Shown: piece by piece, positions 28,067 to 40,100 of the stretch
Layout of the letters: each line of letters opens with the position of its first letter
Numbering within the stretch: position 1 is the stretch's first letter
Origin: Pipra filicauda
Lineage: Eukaryota; Chordata; Aves; Passeriformes; Pipridae
Assembly (NCBI RefSeq): GCF_003945595.2
Contig: NW_024104283.1
Span: 2,919,036 to 2,983,035 of the forward strand
Direction: 5' to 3'
Length of the DNA stretch: 64,000 bases
Translations under genes and position numbers: made by a program
Notes under the pieces: model-generated
What the model was told of the DNA's origin: nothing
The model's database searches: none
The model's input: only the letters and a program-made list of their open reading frames with translations

Positions 28067-28197
28067 ATGAAGGAGAGCGGTGCACACTTCTTCGAAGGGA
28101 CCGAGAAGCTGTTGGAGGTGTGGTTCGCCCGGCAGCAGCCCGCGCAGCAGGAGCCGCACCAGAGCAAGGGGTCCGGCGACCTCCGCACCATACCCAG
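28067..28197 (+). CDS. AMD1: AMD1 coding exon 1
   Basis: Encodes residues 1-43 plus two bases: [20 protein letters not shown], then a Q/P-rich linker and GSGDLRTIP. Glu10 and Glu13 (human Glu8/Glu11) lie here. The donor is AG|GTCCGC, a weak match after the GT but forced by phase and homology. Confidence 0.95.
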
Positions 28198-31100
28198 GTC
28201 CGCGAACGGCCGGCGCGGGGTGGGGTCGGGGCGGGGGGCAGCGCTGCCCCCGGGGGGGCGAGAGGGTCCCTGAATGGCCCGGGTGTGGCGGCGCTTGGGG
28301 GGGGCGATGGCGGCCGCGCCAGGGGGAGGCAGGTTCCGGGGTGGCCGTCGGTGGGGGCTGGGCGCTGCCGGCCGCCTTCCCCCTCCCCCGGTGACAGTCC
28401 CGGTATCTGCCCGCTGGGGGTGACCTTCCGCCGCCCTCCAGAGACCCCCGAGCAGGGAGCCTCCCCTCGTCCTGGCCGCCGGCGGGAGGTGGGGGTGCCG
28501 GGGACGGAAGCCATTCCGCGCCGCCACCTCGTGCAGCCCCGCGCGGTCCCTGCTGGCAACATGTGGCGGCGGCGGGGAGCGGAGAGCCGGGCGTGTGCTG
28601 CCGGCCGGGAGCGCCCGCGGGGCGAGGCGGGAGTGTCGCAGTGCTGCTCCCGGCCGGGGGCACGGCGGCGGCGCCCACCGCGCTGCGGCGGTGGCTGGCC
28701 CCGCTCGTACAGGCGGCGTCGGGATGAGAGAGCTCGGGAAAACCCTGCCTGCGCTGTACTGCGGGGAGCGGGGGCCCAGGAATCTCGTTCCCAGTTAATG
28801 AAGGCTGGGAAGGGCGATCCCTCTGGTTAACGCGGCGAGGATTGATGGTTCCCTCACATGGCCGGTTTGGCGGCGACCTCCGGCACTGCGTAGCCGGACA
28901 GGTCCGTACAGCGGCTGTCGCGGAGAGAAACAGGCGATAGACGGGGACCCTTCCCGTGTCTCCCTGTGGCGTGGGAAGCACCGGAGTGAGGGAGGCGCTG
29001 GGAACGGGGGTGTCCCCTCCTCCCCGTTGGAGAAGTGTGGCCGGAGCCGCGGTTTACACGTGAGTCCCCTGGCCGCGCTCCCGGGCCGCGCGGCCGCTCC
29101 CGTGGCTCTCCCCATTGAGGATCGAGGCCAATGGGAGCGGGGAGCCGCGGAGGGCCGGGCCCGCGCCCGTCACCCAATGGGCATCTGGGGAATGCGCTGG
29201 CGCCTCGCTCGCCGCCGCCTGGGGCGGGGAGGGAAGGCCCGGGGCCCGCTCCGCTCTGGACGCACGTGTTCGGGACCGGCTCCCGCCGCTCCCCGCCCGC
29301 CGCCCAGGAATGTGCCCGCGCCGCCTTTGTTAGCGCAGGAGCCGATGGCCACCTGCCGGCACGCGGGTCGCTTTTGGAACCCTGGCGGGCCAGGCGGGCA
29401 AGAGATGTCTTTACTGTATTTTATAGGGGGACAGTCTGGGAAGGCTGGAACTAGATGATCTTTAAGCTCCCTTCCAACCCCAGGCCATTCTGTGATTCTG
29501 TGGAATACCCAGACTTGCGACTTAGGGGGTCCAGCTGTAGATGTACTGAACATTGCGTTCTGGAAGTGTCAGAAAATGGTAGCTGAGAGCTTGAAGTGCA
29601 AAGCAAAATCTGCAGAACTGTGCATGAGGTTGCAGGGACAACAAGAATGGTATGTCGATTCTATCAGCTAACATAGTTGGAAAAAGCAGGCTTGTCCTAA
29701 GCAAACAGGGCGAATCTGAAGGTTATACTTCTGTCTGTAGTTGACTTTCAGTATGGTTAATTGTTCAGCTTTTCAGTTTTGAATGTTAGCTGGAAGATCT
29801 GGTGTTCTCGAGTGTATCCAGATCTGCTTGTGCGTAAGACTGTTACCCAGTGGTCTTCAGTCAGAGAGCTTGAGCAAGAGAGCTTGGAAAAGAGGTTGTC
29901 GTGGTGTATTTAATGGTTAGAATATGTTACTGATGATAGCATCACCATTCAAAGGTGTATGCCATTTGTCTTTTCCTTTGTTTTGGTATTCTTCAGCAAA
30001 TTTCCTCTGTGTGTATATCAGTAGGGTTAACTATTCAAAGATCTGAGTTGCCAGTGGGCAGGTAACTGCCTTTTCATAAAAAAATGAATAGTTCATGGGT
30101 AGTGGAAGCTTCATTTCTGCCATACCAGAGGCACTGCAGAATACGTGTGTTGGTGTAACGAGGTAGCTTGCTCATGTAAATTTGACTTTGTGAAGCTGTT
30201 TAGACCTTTTGAAATAACATGCTTAACATGGAAACCATCAAATGTGGTTATATAGTTCTTTGAGGCTTAGTGGTGTAGCAGACACAGGGTAACAGCTTGT
30301 ATAGGTAATGTCCAGTCAATCCTGGAAGACTGTTGAAAATCCTAGCTGAAATACTTGCAGATCTAAGCTGTGTAGGTGTTGGAGGATTCCTGTACTGTTT
30401 GACTTTAAATGTGAAAGATTCCCAAAGTGCTCATTTGACTGTGTTAATATGCTGGTGTTCGAATATGCAGATGTAGTTTACAGACGGCATTCTGCAAATG
30501 CTTTCCTCGCTGACACAGTCATGCTCTCTGGTGTTCCGTTTTCCAGCTCAGACTCGTGTTTGCAAAACTGCAAACTTAACTTTTAGACTTCTCAAGAGCA
30601 TTTAGTGTAATTGCAATGTAGGTACTGGGACAGTCCCTTTGTGTTGTTTAGTTATGGCTGTAAAGTTTTAATGGAGTAGATACAAACTGTTAAGTGTTGA
30701 ACATGTGGTATTTAACACAGTTTCAGAGCTGTGAGCAAGCTTTGAAGATCTTTGTGTTAATTGGCTCTTAATACAAGATGTTAATTGAAGTTGCGTACTT
30801 TCTTTGGTAGGAAGCTGTGGCATGTCTGAAAATTACTGTTAACCTGTGTCCAACAGTAATTATTAGTGATACTGTGTTTCTAACATGAAGTTTTACAAAT
30901 GTTCACTTTTGGAAAACTTGTAATTAAATTACCTACTGCAGTTGATAGATACAGACGAAAAAACACCTGAATGCAATATTTCCTACTACTGCTAATTCTT
31001 TAGAGGTGATTGAATAAACTAGTTTTTGTTGAACAGAACTTGAAATCAAAGCTGAAACTGTAGAACAATAGCTAAATTAGAATCAAGTTGCAAACCAGTT

Positions 31101-34100
31101 GAGCTTGCCTTTTGTATTGTAATACCTGCTTAGTAGCGAAATGTGAGCCATTCATCTGCTGAATGACTAAGCTGGTGTTCAAAGCTAAAAATTTCCATGT
31201 TGCCAAGTGCTTGTTAGGGATTAGATATTTTAAAGTCTTTGCTGGATATCATCAGCAAAAAAAGTTCTTGAACTGATGCAATTAAGATTTTTTTTTTTCC
31301 CACATATTTCCTCCTATGAGCAAGCTTGCTTTCTGGATTAAGTGTATTGTATTTCAGAAAGCATCTGTGACTATTGCTTTAATACATTCAGTAAAGGTCC
31401 CAACTAAAAAAGTATTGAACATGGGCTTTACTTTGCTGTTAAGTTTTGGGGTATTTTTGTTGACTTTCTAATGAGTTCTGCAAAGAGGTCTTGTGGTTGA
31501 AATAGTGGCAAGCATCTGAAGATGCTTACCCTAGTTATATTCAGCAGTGGAATGAAGTTAATGCTTTTGTGGTCTCAAAATAATTGGCTTTAATTTTAGT
31601 GCTCGTTCTCACCGTGCTTTGTAAGGCATGGTTTTTAAAAATAGCCTTAAACCATGTATAAAAACTGGAGGATTTGCTGAAAACATGATGAATTTGCTGT
31701 GAGCCCTGGATTTCCATGGTGATTTTGTAGTGCATTCACTATTCCCACAGTAGACTAAGCTGTTTATTCCTTCAAATGTGCAACTATGCATTTTACATCT
31801 CAAGGATTATCATGATCTTGAATGTACACAAGTTTGAGACCTTAAGTTAATGATGCAAGTAGAAAGAGCCCGTATGTCAAGCATTCAACCCTGAAGAATA
31901 CTCTGAAATTATTTATGAACTTTTAATCTGCTTCCTATTTGTCTATATTATGTGAACACACAAGCTAGAAAAAAATGCAGCAATGAGCAATATGGAGTGA
32001 CACTTGATACCACATTTTGATCCTGTGCTACAAGAAAGCTTCCAAGCACCCATATACATATAGTCAGGCATCTAAGTCCTGTAAATATTTGCTTTGTACT
32101 GCACCCTATAGCCTGAGTCAGCTTACTGCTGCAGTGCCGCTGCACCTCTACCCCTTTCCCCAGTCCTGAAGACCACAACAGAGTTATCTACCTGTTTTTT
32201 CAAACAGTGAAGGTACAAGGAAGCTGGGCCATGAGCCCTGTTCTAACTCTTACTCCTGCAGTGCTTCGGAACAAAACTCAGTGGAGTCTGGAAAAGAAGG
32301 CAAGACTGTGCTAAGATAAGGGCTTCTGTCACTTGTACTTGCTAAGCCTTTTTGTGCATGATGCAAGGTTATCTAGAGAACTTTATGTAAAAATGCAGTC
32401 TTCCCCTCACCAAAATTGATATTAATCAACTAGATTTCAGCTTTCAAGTTCAGAATTACAAGTAAAGTGTGCTTGCTTGTAACTCACAATTGTAATTAAA
32501 GAACGGTTTCACACAAAGGGAATAAGCCCTTTTACACTCACTACTACTGATTCTGATACTGTTTGCAGGCAGTGAAGACTTAAGTTGAAGACTTGATATT
32601 TTCCTACCTTAACACTGAAACTGCTAAAGAATTTGTTTAGTCACTTTCTGCCTGGTCCCTTAGTGGGACTCTGGAGAGCATCTTATTAAAATATGTGGGT
32701 CCTGGTGTATTCCCCAAAGGGCTTCCCTAATGGCTGTTTATGCAGCCAAGAGAATGGGAAGATTTGAGGCTCATGGTGGAGTTGCTGCCTTACAGTATGT
32801 TCCTTCTGGAGAAGGTTACACTCAAAGTGGCCTTGAATGTTGCTTGTAATTCTTGCTGTGCCTGCTGGGGCTCATGCTTCTTAAACACCTTGGGTGTCAT
32901 GTATGTTTTGTGCTTTGGAGTCCCTATTCCATGTACAGTGCTGTAGCTGCAGTAATGATGTAAGGCCTTCAACGGGAGAAATATGGAGCCTTCGAAGCAC
33001 TGTCTGTGGTTATCTGTGCCATTGCTGAAATATCTTGGTTTGATTTGGAAATGATGCTCTAAGTAGTTGGCTTGGGATCTTCTAGGTAAGGAGTATTTTG
33101 TGAGGAGTACTGCATAGAATCACTTCTAATGTGCATGCAGTTTTCCATTCAGGTGCCTGCCTTTAATTCCAGATTAAATGCATGTCCCTGAAGAGTTTCT
33201 TAAGTTTAAGATAAGGGGGATGCGGACAGTCTCTTTGTACATCTACCCACAGAGCATATAGAGGGTGTGGCACTTTTGTGCACCTCACAGATACTGCTGA
33301 AGTAAAATTATCAAGTTGCCAGTGCCTTGGGTCTGAACTCAGGCTGTGAATGTGGTTCAAGGTAATCTATCTTAAACAGCAATTTATGAACTAAATTCTA
33401 ATTCCAATAGAAAATAAGTCACATGCAGCTGTCTACAGAGAAATACACGAGCTTTAATACATGAGGAGGTGCTTTAAAAAGCTTGTGACTTCTGTAGTCT
33501 GTACTGTACCTGTTTCAGGACTCTTGAAACCAATGTTGCAACTCTGCTGACACTGATACTTAGCCAGCTTTCCTGTGTCTCAGCTACATCTCTTCAGCGT
33601 AGGCAGTTTAGACATGGCATTAAGCTTGACTGTCTGGATCATGGTATCGATAGGAATGTGCCTACTTAACTGGAGCCTGCTAATGAGGTAACTGTTATAT
33701 CTGTGGCTCCTAAAAATACTTAGTAGGTAACAGGTGAGGGGATAAAAGGTTGCTCTGCAGTTGAATGCTTGATGTTAAAACAAAGTCTTACAGTAAAGAT
33801 TAAAGTGCTTATTACTTTTGGTACTACGGACTTGTCAGCTATTGTATTTTAAGGAAAAGCTATGCAAGAGTATGTATACGGCCTAAGCTGTCTTTAGGAG
33901 TTTCATATGATTTATTTCCTAAGAATTCCTGCACTACTGCAAAACATCTTTTCCTCCCAGTGCCGTCTGGCTGCCTTGGCAAGGTACTGTTACTGGGGTG
34001 GTGGGGTAGCATGCTTGTGGAGGCTATTAATTGCTGATAAGAACAGGTTCTTGATGTAGTTCTTTATCTCTTTAAATTGCTGTTAGCACCTTCCCAGTTG

Positions 34101-37100
34101 GCCTGAAACAGCAGTATTGTGCCGGATAGGCTTGACTTGTGTTAAGAACAAGTTTTACCCCCGAAGGTAAAAGCTTAGAGGCCAATAACTTGCGTTCAAA
34201 AGCATGGTTTATATCTGGCAAGGAAAACATGCTTCATAGCTTATTCATTCTTTATTCCTGCGAAGTATGAAATAAAGGAGCAAACATGATGGTTTAGGAC
34301 TTGGTTGTGAGGCACTGTTGACTATTTATTACAGACTTTAGGCATACTTGCTGAAATTAAGATACTTCTCAGTTTTAATAGTTTTTCCCTACTGATATAC
34401 CTGGTTGGCAATTTGAATGGAAGTTATTTGTACTCTGGTAACAAGTCTGTTGATAAGGCACTAAATATTGCAATATAGGTAGAGGAGTGGATTGCTGAAC
34501 TTGATTTTTTTTTTTCTTTTGGCTAGTCAGATACAGAACACAACTTTCTACCATTGAAGCAAGTACAGTTTTTCATACTTCAGTAGATGTATTCCATTTA
34601 CATTTGCTGTTCTCTGAGAATGTGCAGCCATTTAAGATGCAATATGCTTGCCAATTGGAGAAACTAATTTAACTTTGGATAAGTGGCAGTTATTTGAAAC
34701 TTGAGAAATGGGATTTTAAAGCTTTGCAATGAAGCAGTCAATAAGCCCACAACAGTGAGGAGCTAATTTCAAGTGTGTTTTGCAGATCTGCTGCAGAACT
34801 TGCCTCCAGTGAGAGCTGCCAATGACTCTCACAGATCATACTCTACTATGCTTGAGTATAGGACAGCAGTTTCCAAACTGTGATTGTCCTGATGTCTGGC
34901 TATGGAAAATAATTTAGGAAATAGTAATGCCATGCACACTGATCATTGAAAAAGGAGTTTTGAAGAGCAGAAGCCCATGATAGCATTTTATTGAGAATTA
35001 GTCTTTTATTTTTCCCCCTGTTTCAGTTGGAGGCTTTGCTTCCAAGTTCAAACTTAACTCAGTAATGAAATAAGTAGTGTTCTCAAATATTTCAGTTACT
35101 AGTTTTGTCAATTTTTACTTGACAAAAAATGTGCTTAGCTGCAGTACATGTACTGATAACCACTGAAATACTATTTTTAAGGTGGATTTTTTTTGTTTCT
35201 ACATTAAGTGTGGGTAGACACTGCTTCTCTCAGCTAGTGATGCTTACATAATTATACAGATTTTTTAAAAAAGGAGGAAATGCAAGAGTTAGACTTATTG
35301 TGAGCTTAATCTACTTGGTACAAAGTAGTCCCAGATGTTCTTCCTTAGCTGTGCTTTAAACAATGGAACGTGCCAAATACTAAGGTCATCTTGTTTAAAT
35401 AGATTATGTTGGATCAAATCCAGCCTTTCTTTAGTTTTCTGTACTTAAGTTTAAAATGTATATAGATACAGGCCAGTATCTCTGCAAAACTTCTCCCAAG
35501 TCTCATCCTGGGTGCTGCAACCCTTTGCTAGTCTGTGTATGCATCTAAAGCAAACCTGGCATCTTGTCTGTTTCAAATTGCAGTTTTTTTCCTTGATGCT
35601 GCTCTAATCATCACATGATGAACTTGCCCTTTATTTGTGTAAAGGCTGAGCACATAACATTTAGTATATGCTTAGCTGTGGTTTCTGTTGTATAACAGTG
35701 AAGAATTGAGCAAAGGTCCCTAAATACCATACCAGCTGTAGTACTAACAAGCATAACTAGGGACTTTCTTTGCATGGTGGGCTTTGGACTTCACATGCAA
35801 TATTGTGTTGTTGATACTATGCTGTACTGACCCCTCATTGTTGGACTACTTGAAGACCAAAATTTGTACATTTTCTTCTGCTAGTGTGTTTGAAACTTAA
35901 ACAAGCCATTTCCCTGAAATGTGTGCATGGAGTTGCACTACAGCAATACTTAAAAGTGTCACTTGTCTGCATCAAGCTGAGGTTTTGACTGTCTGACCAG
36001 GTAAGAAGCTTGTGAAGGCTGAGACGTATGCTCTTGCAAAGCCTAAGATAGTTACATGCCCATTAATACTTAGGAAAGTACAAAATCAGATTTGTAGTAA
36101 TGTACATACGGGGTTAGTGCAGCTCAGCATTAGGGAACCCTTCCTCACCTTTCATAAATGCTATGTCAGACACTGGGTGTTTCTTTAATGGCAGATGAAA
36201 TGTCAGTAGCAGTGCCAGAATGATTTGAACAATTTAAAACATTACCTAGTTCAATTCACAGGAAGAATGTAATAGGATGTTAAAGGGAAAACATGAAGGG
36301 TGGCAAACTTATGCTGGTGGGTTGTAGCCAGAGAAAACTAAGTCTTTCAGTATTCTTGTCAGTGAAAGTGTGATTCTTTTTTTTTTTTTTCTAGGAGCGT
36401 TTAAAATAGGTATAATATATATGTTTCACTCCTTGCATTTACCAGGTTTTTCAAGTTGAGCAGCCACGTGCATTTTCATATACACTTGAATATTAAGAAC
36501 AGAGCTAAATCCAGTCAATGACATAAGCATAGAGCTGAATAAATCTGTGGGACTTGAGATGAGCATTAAAAATAATCTTTTAATTTGATATGCAGATTTG
36601 AGTGTCTGTGCTGTCATGTCTATAGTTGCAGAAGAGTATTTCATCAAGGGTCACTATCTGGGATGATAGGGTAAACCTCACTTTGATTTTAAGTATCCGG
36701 TTTTATCACTGAATTTGTAAGGTTGTTCAGATGTGCTCTTAATTGTGAGTGCTTTTAAAATGTGTAGGATTTTCTTAAACTCATTTTTAATAACTTCAGT
36801 CTCATTTAAAAGGAGGCTATAGTGTGAGTCTGTAAGTTAAGTGTTCTGGTTGAATCATGTATAAATATACTATTCTGGTGTAATGCTGAGTATTAGTAGT
36901 AAAGATACAGAATTCAGTTTCAGGAGTCATTCTCCTGAATTAGAGAATTGAGGGAGAAATTAAGGCATTTATTTGCTGGAGTGTTTAGAAAAGCTGAAGA
37001 ACATCTGGATATTTTAATTACACTTACAGCAGAATCTAAAACTTCGACTTTGTGAACTGACCAATTTTCTGAGGGGAAAGATTGGTGGCTATTGGAGGAA

Positions 37101-40100
37101 GCCTGCCAATGGAATTAACAGTGAGTGCTCTGTCCTGAAGTACAACTACAGGGCTTTTGTGGTGTCAGTAAAGGGTGAGAGGTCTGACTCCTGAGGACGG
37201 ATTATGCTGACAGTTGTATGGGCAAGCTAAGCTTGCTTGGTGATGAAAAATTGGCACTTCTTTCATGCTCCCAGCTGCAAAGGGTCCTGCAGCATTTCCA
37301 GCTCTGCTGATGGGTAGCTTAGTTTTATGCTGGGTTAGTAAATCTCTTGGTTCGTGACAGGTCTGGGAACAAGAGCCAGCACAACCTGCAGGTGGAACAT
37401 GCTGTGGGAAGGGAGGGATGGGAGAAGTAGGACAGCTGGCAGTCTTGTATTTTGTGACGTCAGGATGCTGTATTTGTTCCTGCCTTATTTATAGCAAAAT
37501 TGACTATATTGGATTCTACTAATCTGATGTAGACACAAGACTTAAGTTGACAACTAAAGTAGTTTTTTGCAAGTCTGTCCTTTCTGATTAGGACTTGAAA
37601 TATTAAACTTTTACATTTATACTGAAATCTAGCGCTGTGGCTTCAACTTGCCCTGTATGAAAATAGTTTGGTTTATTTTCTTTTAAGTATAATATTTGAA
37701 ACTCTTATTTACTCTAAGTCTTCTATATCTTCTAGAGGTAGAAGAAATTCTGTGATCCTGATTGATCAAAGAGGAATTCAGGCCATTGAAATCTGTTAGT
37801 TTTTAGGGATGGTTTTCAGCTAAATTAGGAACTTGACTCTATGCTGATCAATTAAAACATCTTAATGCTAATTTGCTGGTTTATTACTCAAGTAGTTGCC
37901 AATGACTTCTGATTGAAGTGTATGGAGGTTCAACCTAAAGCATACCTTAAAATTAACTGCTATAACTTATCTTTGTACATGTGGGATGCAGGATTTAAGG
38001 TTATCTTGACTCCCTTAGTTAGAAGCTTGGGGTTGCTGTTTGGCAGTTGTCTGCATGCAGCAGACTACAGTAACAGCTTTTGATGAAGACTTAGCCATTG
38101 AGAGCTAAGAAATTGGATGTTACTGTTATAGGCAGTCCCTATATAAGAAGTCTTCCTATTTTGTGCTCTCAGATCCAGTAACTCAAGACGAGCTCTAGTC
38201 TTGTTTGGGCTACACTTTTTACCCGGGACTCCAGAATGCTTTGGTTTGTTTAACCTGTTGTTTGTGCTTTTCTGTAATTCCTTTACAGGATTGAGTGGGA
38301 CAAACTTCTGGAGAATGTGCATTGTTTGATCATAAGTGTGACAAAAACTGACAAGCAGGAAGCTTATGTACTCAGGTAAGCCACTACTGCATTCTTTTAG
38401 TCTCTTAAGAGGTGGAAAAGTGAAAGCTGTCATATGGGACCAATTTTGGGTTAATATGCTGCTGTCGATGGCTACAGCTTGCAGGGATCTGCTAATCACA
38501 GTACTCTCATGCTTCTGTTCAGAGGTGGAAATGTCTTCGCAGTTACCACTGTTTCTTTTTTCCTCTAACTGAAAAGATTGACGGAGCTGTGGTGGTTCTG
38601 CACCTGAACACTGAATTTTGTCCGGGGTGTAAATAAGTCTCCCCAATTAAGAGGCTTAGTATTGCATCAGCAGAATGGTGCATATAGGTGTCACTTATAG
38701 ATCAGCAAAAAAACTGTATCAGTAGATTGGCTTTAACTGCAGATAATATGGAACAACCCTTCCATCTGAGCTAAGGACATCTGTAAAAATGTAGCTTTCC
38801 TGAAATCCTGGAATTTTTGTGTTGTGCAGCAGTTAGTTGTAAGGACACTACTTTCGCCATGTGTTTTTCATCTTGCAAAATACTTTCTTGCTTTTTCTAC
38901 GTGAACTTTACAGATACATTTGACATTCTCTGCTTTACTTCAGATTACAAATACTGAAGCTTTTGTACTCTGAAAGACTGTCTTGAGGGCAAGGTTGGGC
39001 TTAAGAGCAAGCTAGTCAAAGAAACTGTGCTGAAGTCTTATTTCTTCAAGCTTCATGTATTTTAAACAAAATTCTGAAAAGAGTCTAGCTAGTTACACTG
39101 CATCTTGGATGAAATATAGTCTTGACTTTGAATTTGTAAACAGCATTCCAAATTGCGTTATTTAAGCTAATTTTTACTCCTGTTGTTCAGTTACTTGATG
39201 AAAACATACTTGTTAAGCGTGTTTAAATATTCTGGATGTAGTATCAATGCCTATCTTCAGTTCAGTGGAACTGCAGTTAAGTATCTGACTTAGTTTATGT
39301 ATAGTTAATTTCTGTATCTTTACAGGCATATCATATAGCTGTACCTATATTCTCATAGTGAGACTTCATGTTCCTGTGGACTGGTGCTAATTTACCTCTT
39401 TCTAGTAGTCTGCTTTCCTAGAAGATGCAGCCAGACAACTTACTAAATTCTGTTAAGACTTTTGCCTTATTTGAGTTCACCTTCTTTGGTGAATAGGCTT
39501 TGTCAGCTGAAAAAGATTACAAGTTTGTTCTGTGTCAGAGTTAAGACATTCCATTCAGTGTCTATGCTGTGTACCCACTTTACAGCACGTTTGTATTTCT
39601 CAAATAGTTTGAGGATGTCTAATACATGTATTATGTCTTCCTGTAGTGGGGTATCTCCATAATACCATGCTTGGAGCAAGTATTTGTTTTGGGAAATCAT
39701 AATTGCTCTCGAATGTTAGCTGAAATCTACAGTTTTGGTCCATTTGCCAAACATGTTTATGTACCATATGCTGAATACTCAGACTAATGCATTTGGTGGG
39801 GATAAGAACTAAGAGCTGGATTGTTTTATGTAGAGCACTTAATATATTTTTCACACCTTTTTTACAGTGAGAGTAGCATGTTTGTCTCCAAGAGACGTTT
39901 CATTTTGAAGACGTGTGGTACCACCCTCTTACTGCAAGCACTGGTTCCCCTGTTGGAGCTTGCTAGGGAGTACAGTGGGTTTGACTCAATTCAGGTAAGG
40001 TGTCAAAAATGTTGCGTCTTCCTTAGAATGTACACAAACCTTTTTTACCACTATTTCAAATTCACTGATTCTATTAAATATTCTCCAACTTTGACATTTA

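Larger units (their letters stand above)
26950..29400. promoter_or_regulatory. AMD1: CpG island covering the AMD1 promoter, exon 1 and start of intron 1
   Basis: A sharp rise in GC and CpG content begins near 26,980 and falls off near 29,400, bracketing the TATA box at 27,626, the leader and coding exon 1. CCAAT sequences occur at about 27,581 (upstream) and in intron 1 at about 29,129 and 29,174. CACGTG E-boxes occur at 29,057 and 29,263. Open frames inside the island on both strands are GC-driven and proline/arginine-rich, and are not genes. Confidence 0.85.
28198..38288 (+). other. AMD1: AMD1 intron 1 (10.1 kb)
   Basis: The first 1.2 kb continues the CpG island, with two CACGTG E-boxes. 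A short CR1 tail lies at 29,436-29,502. The remainder is T-rich on the plus strand with no further recognisable gene or element. Confidence 0.85.

Noticed and set aside
27899..28981. 360-codon minus-strand frame antisense to AMD1 exon 1
   Set aside because: Antisense shadow of GC-rich exon 1 and intron 1; proline/arginine-rich, low complexity, no domain.
38065..38646. 193-codon minus-strand frame overlapping AMD1 exon 2
   Set aside because: Runs straight across the antisense of a confirmed exon and both its splice sites; no known family; best explained by chance.
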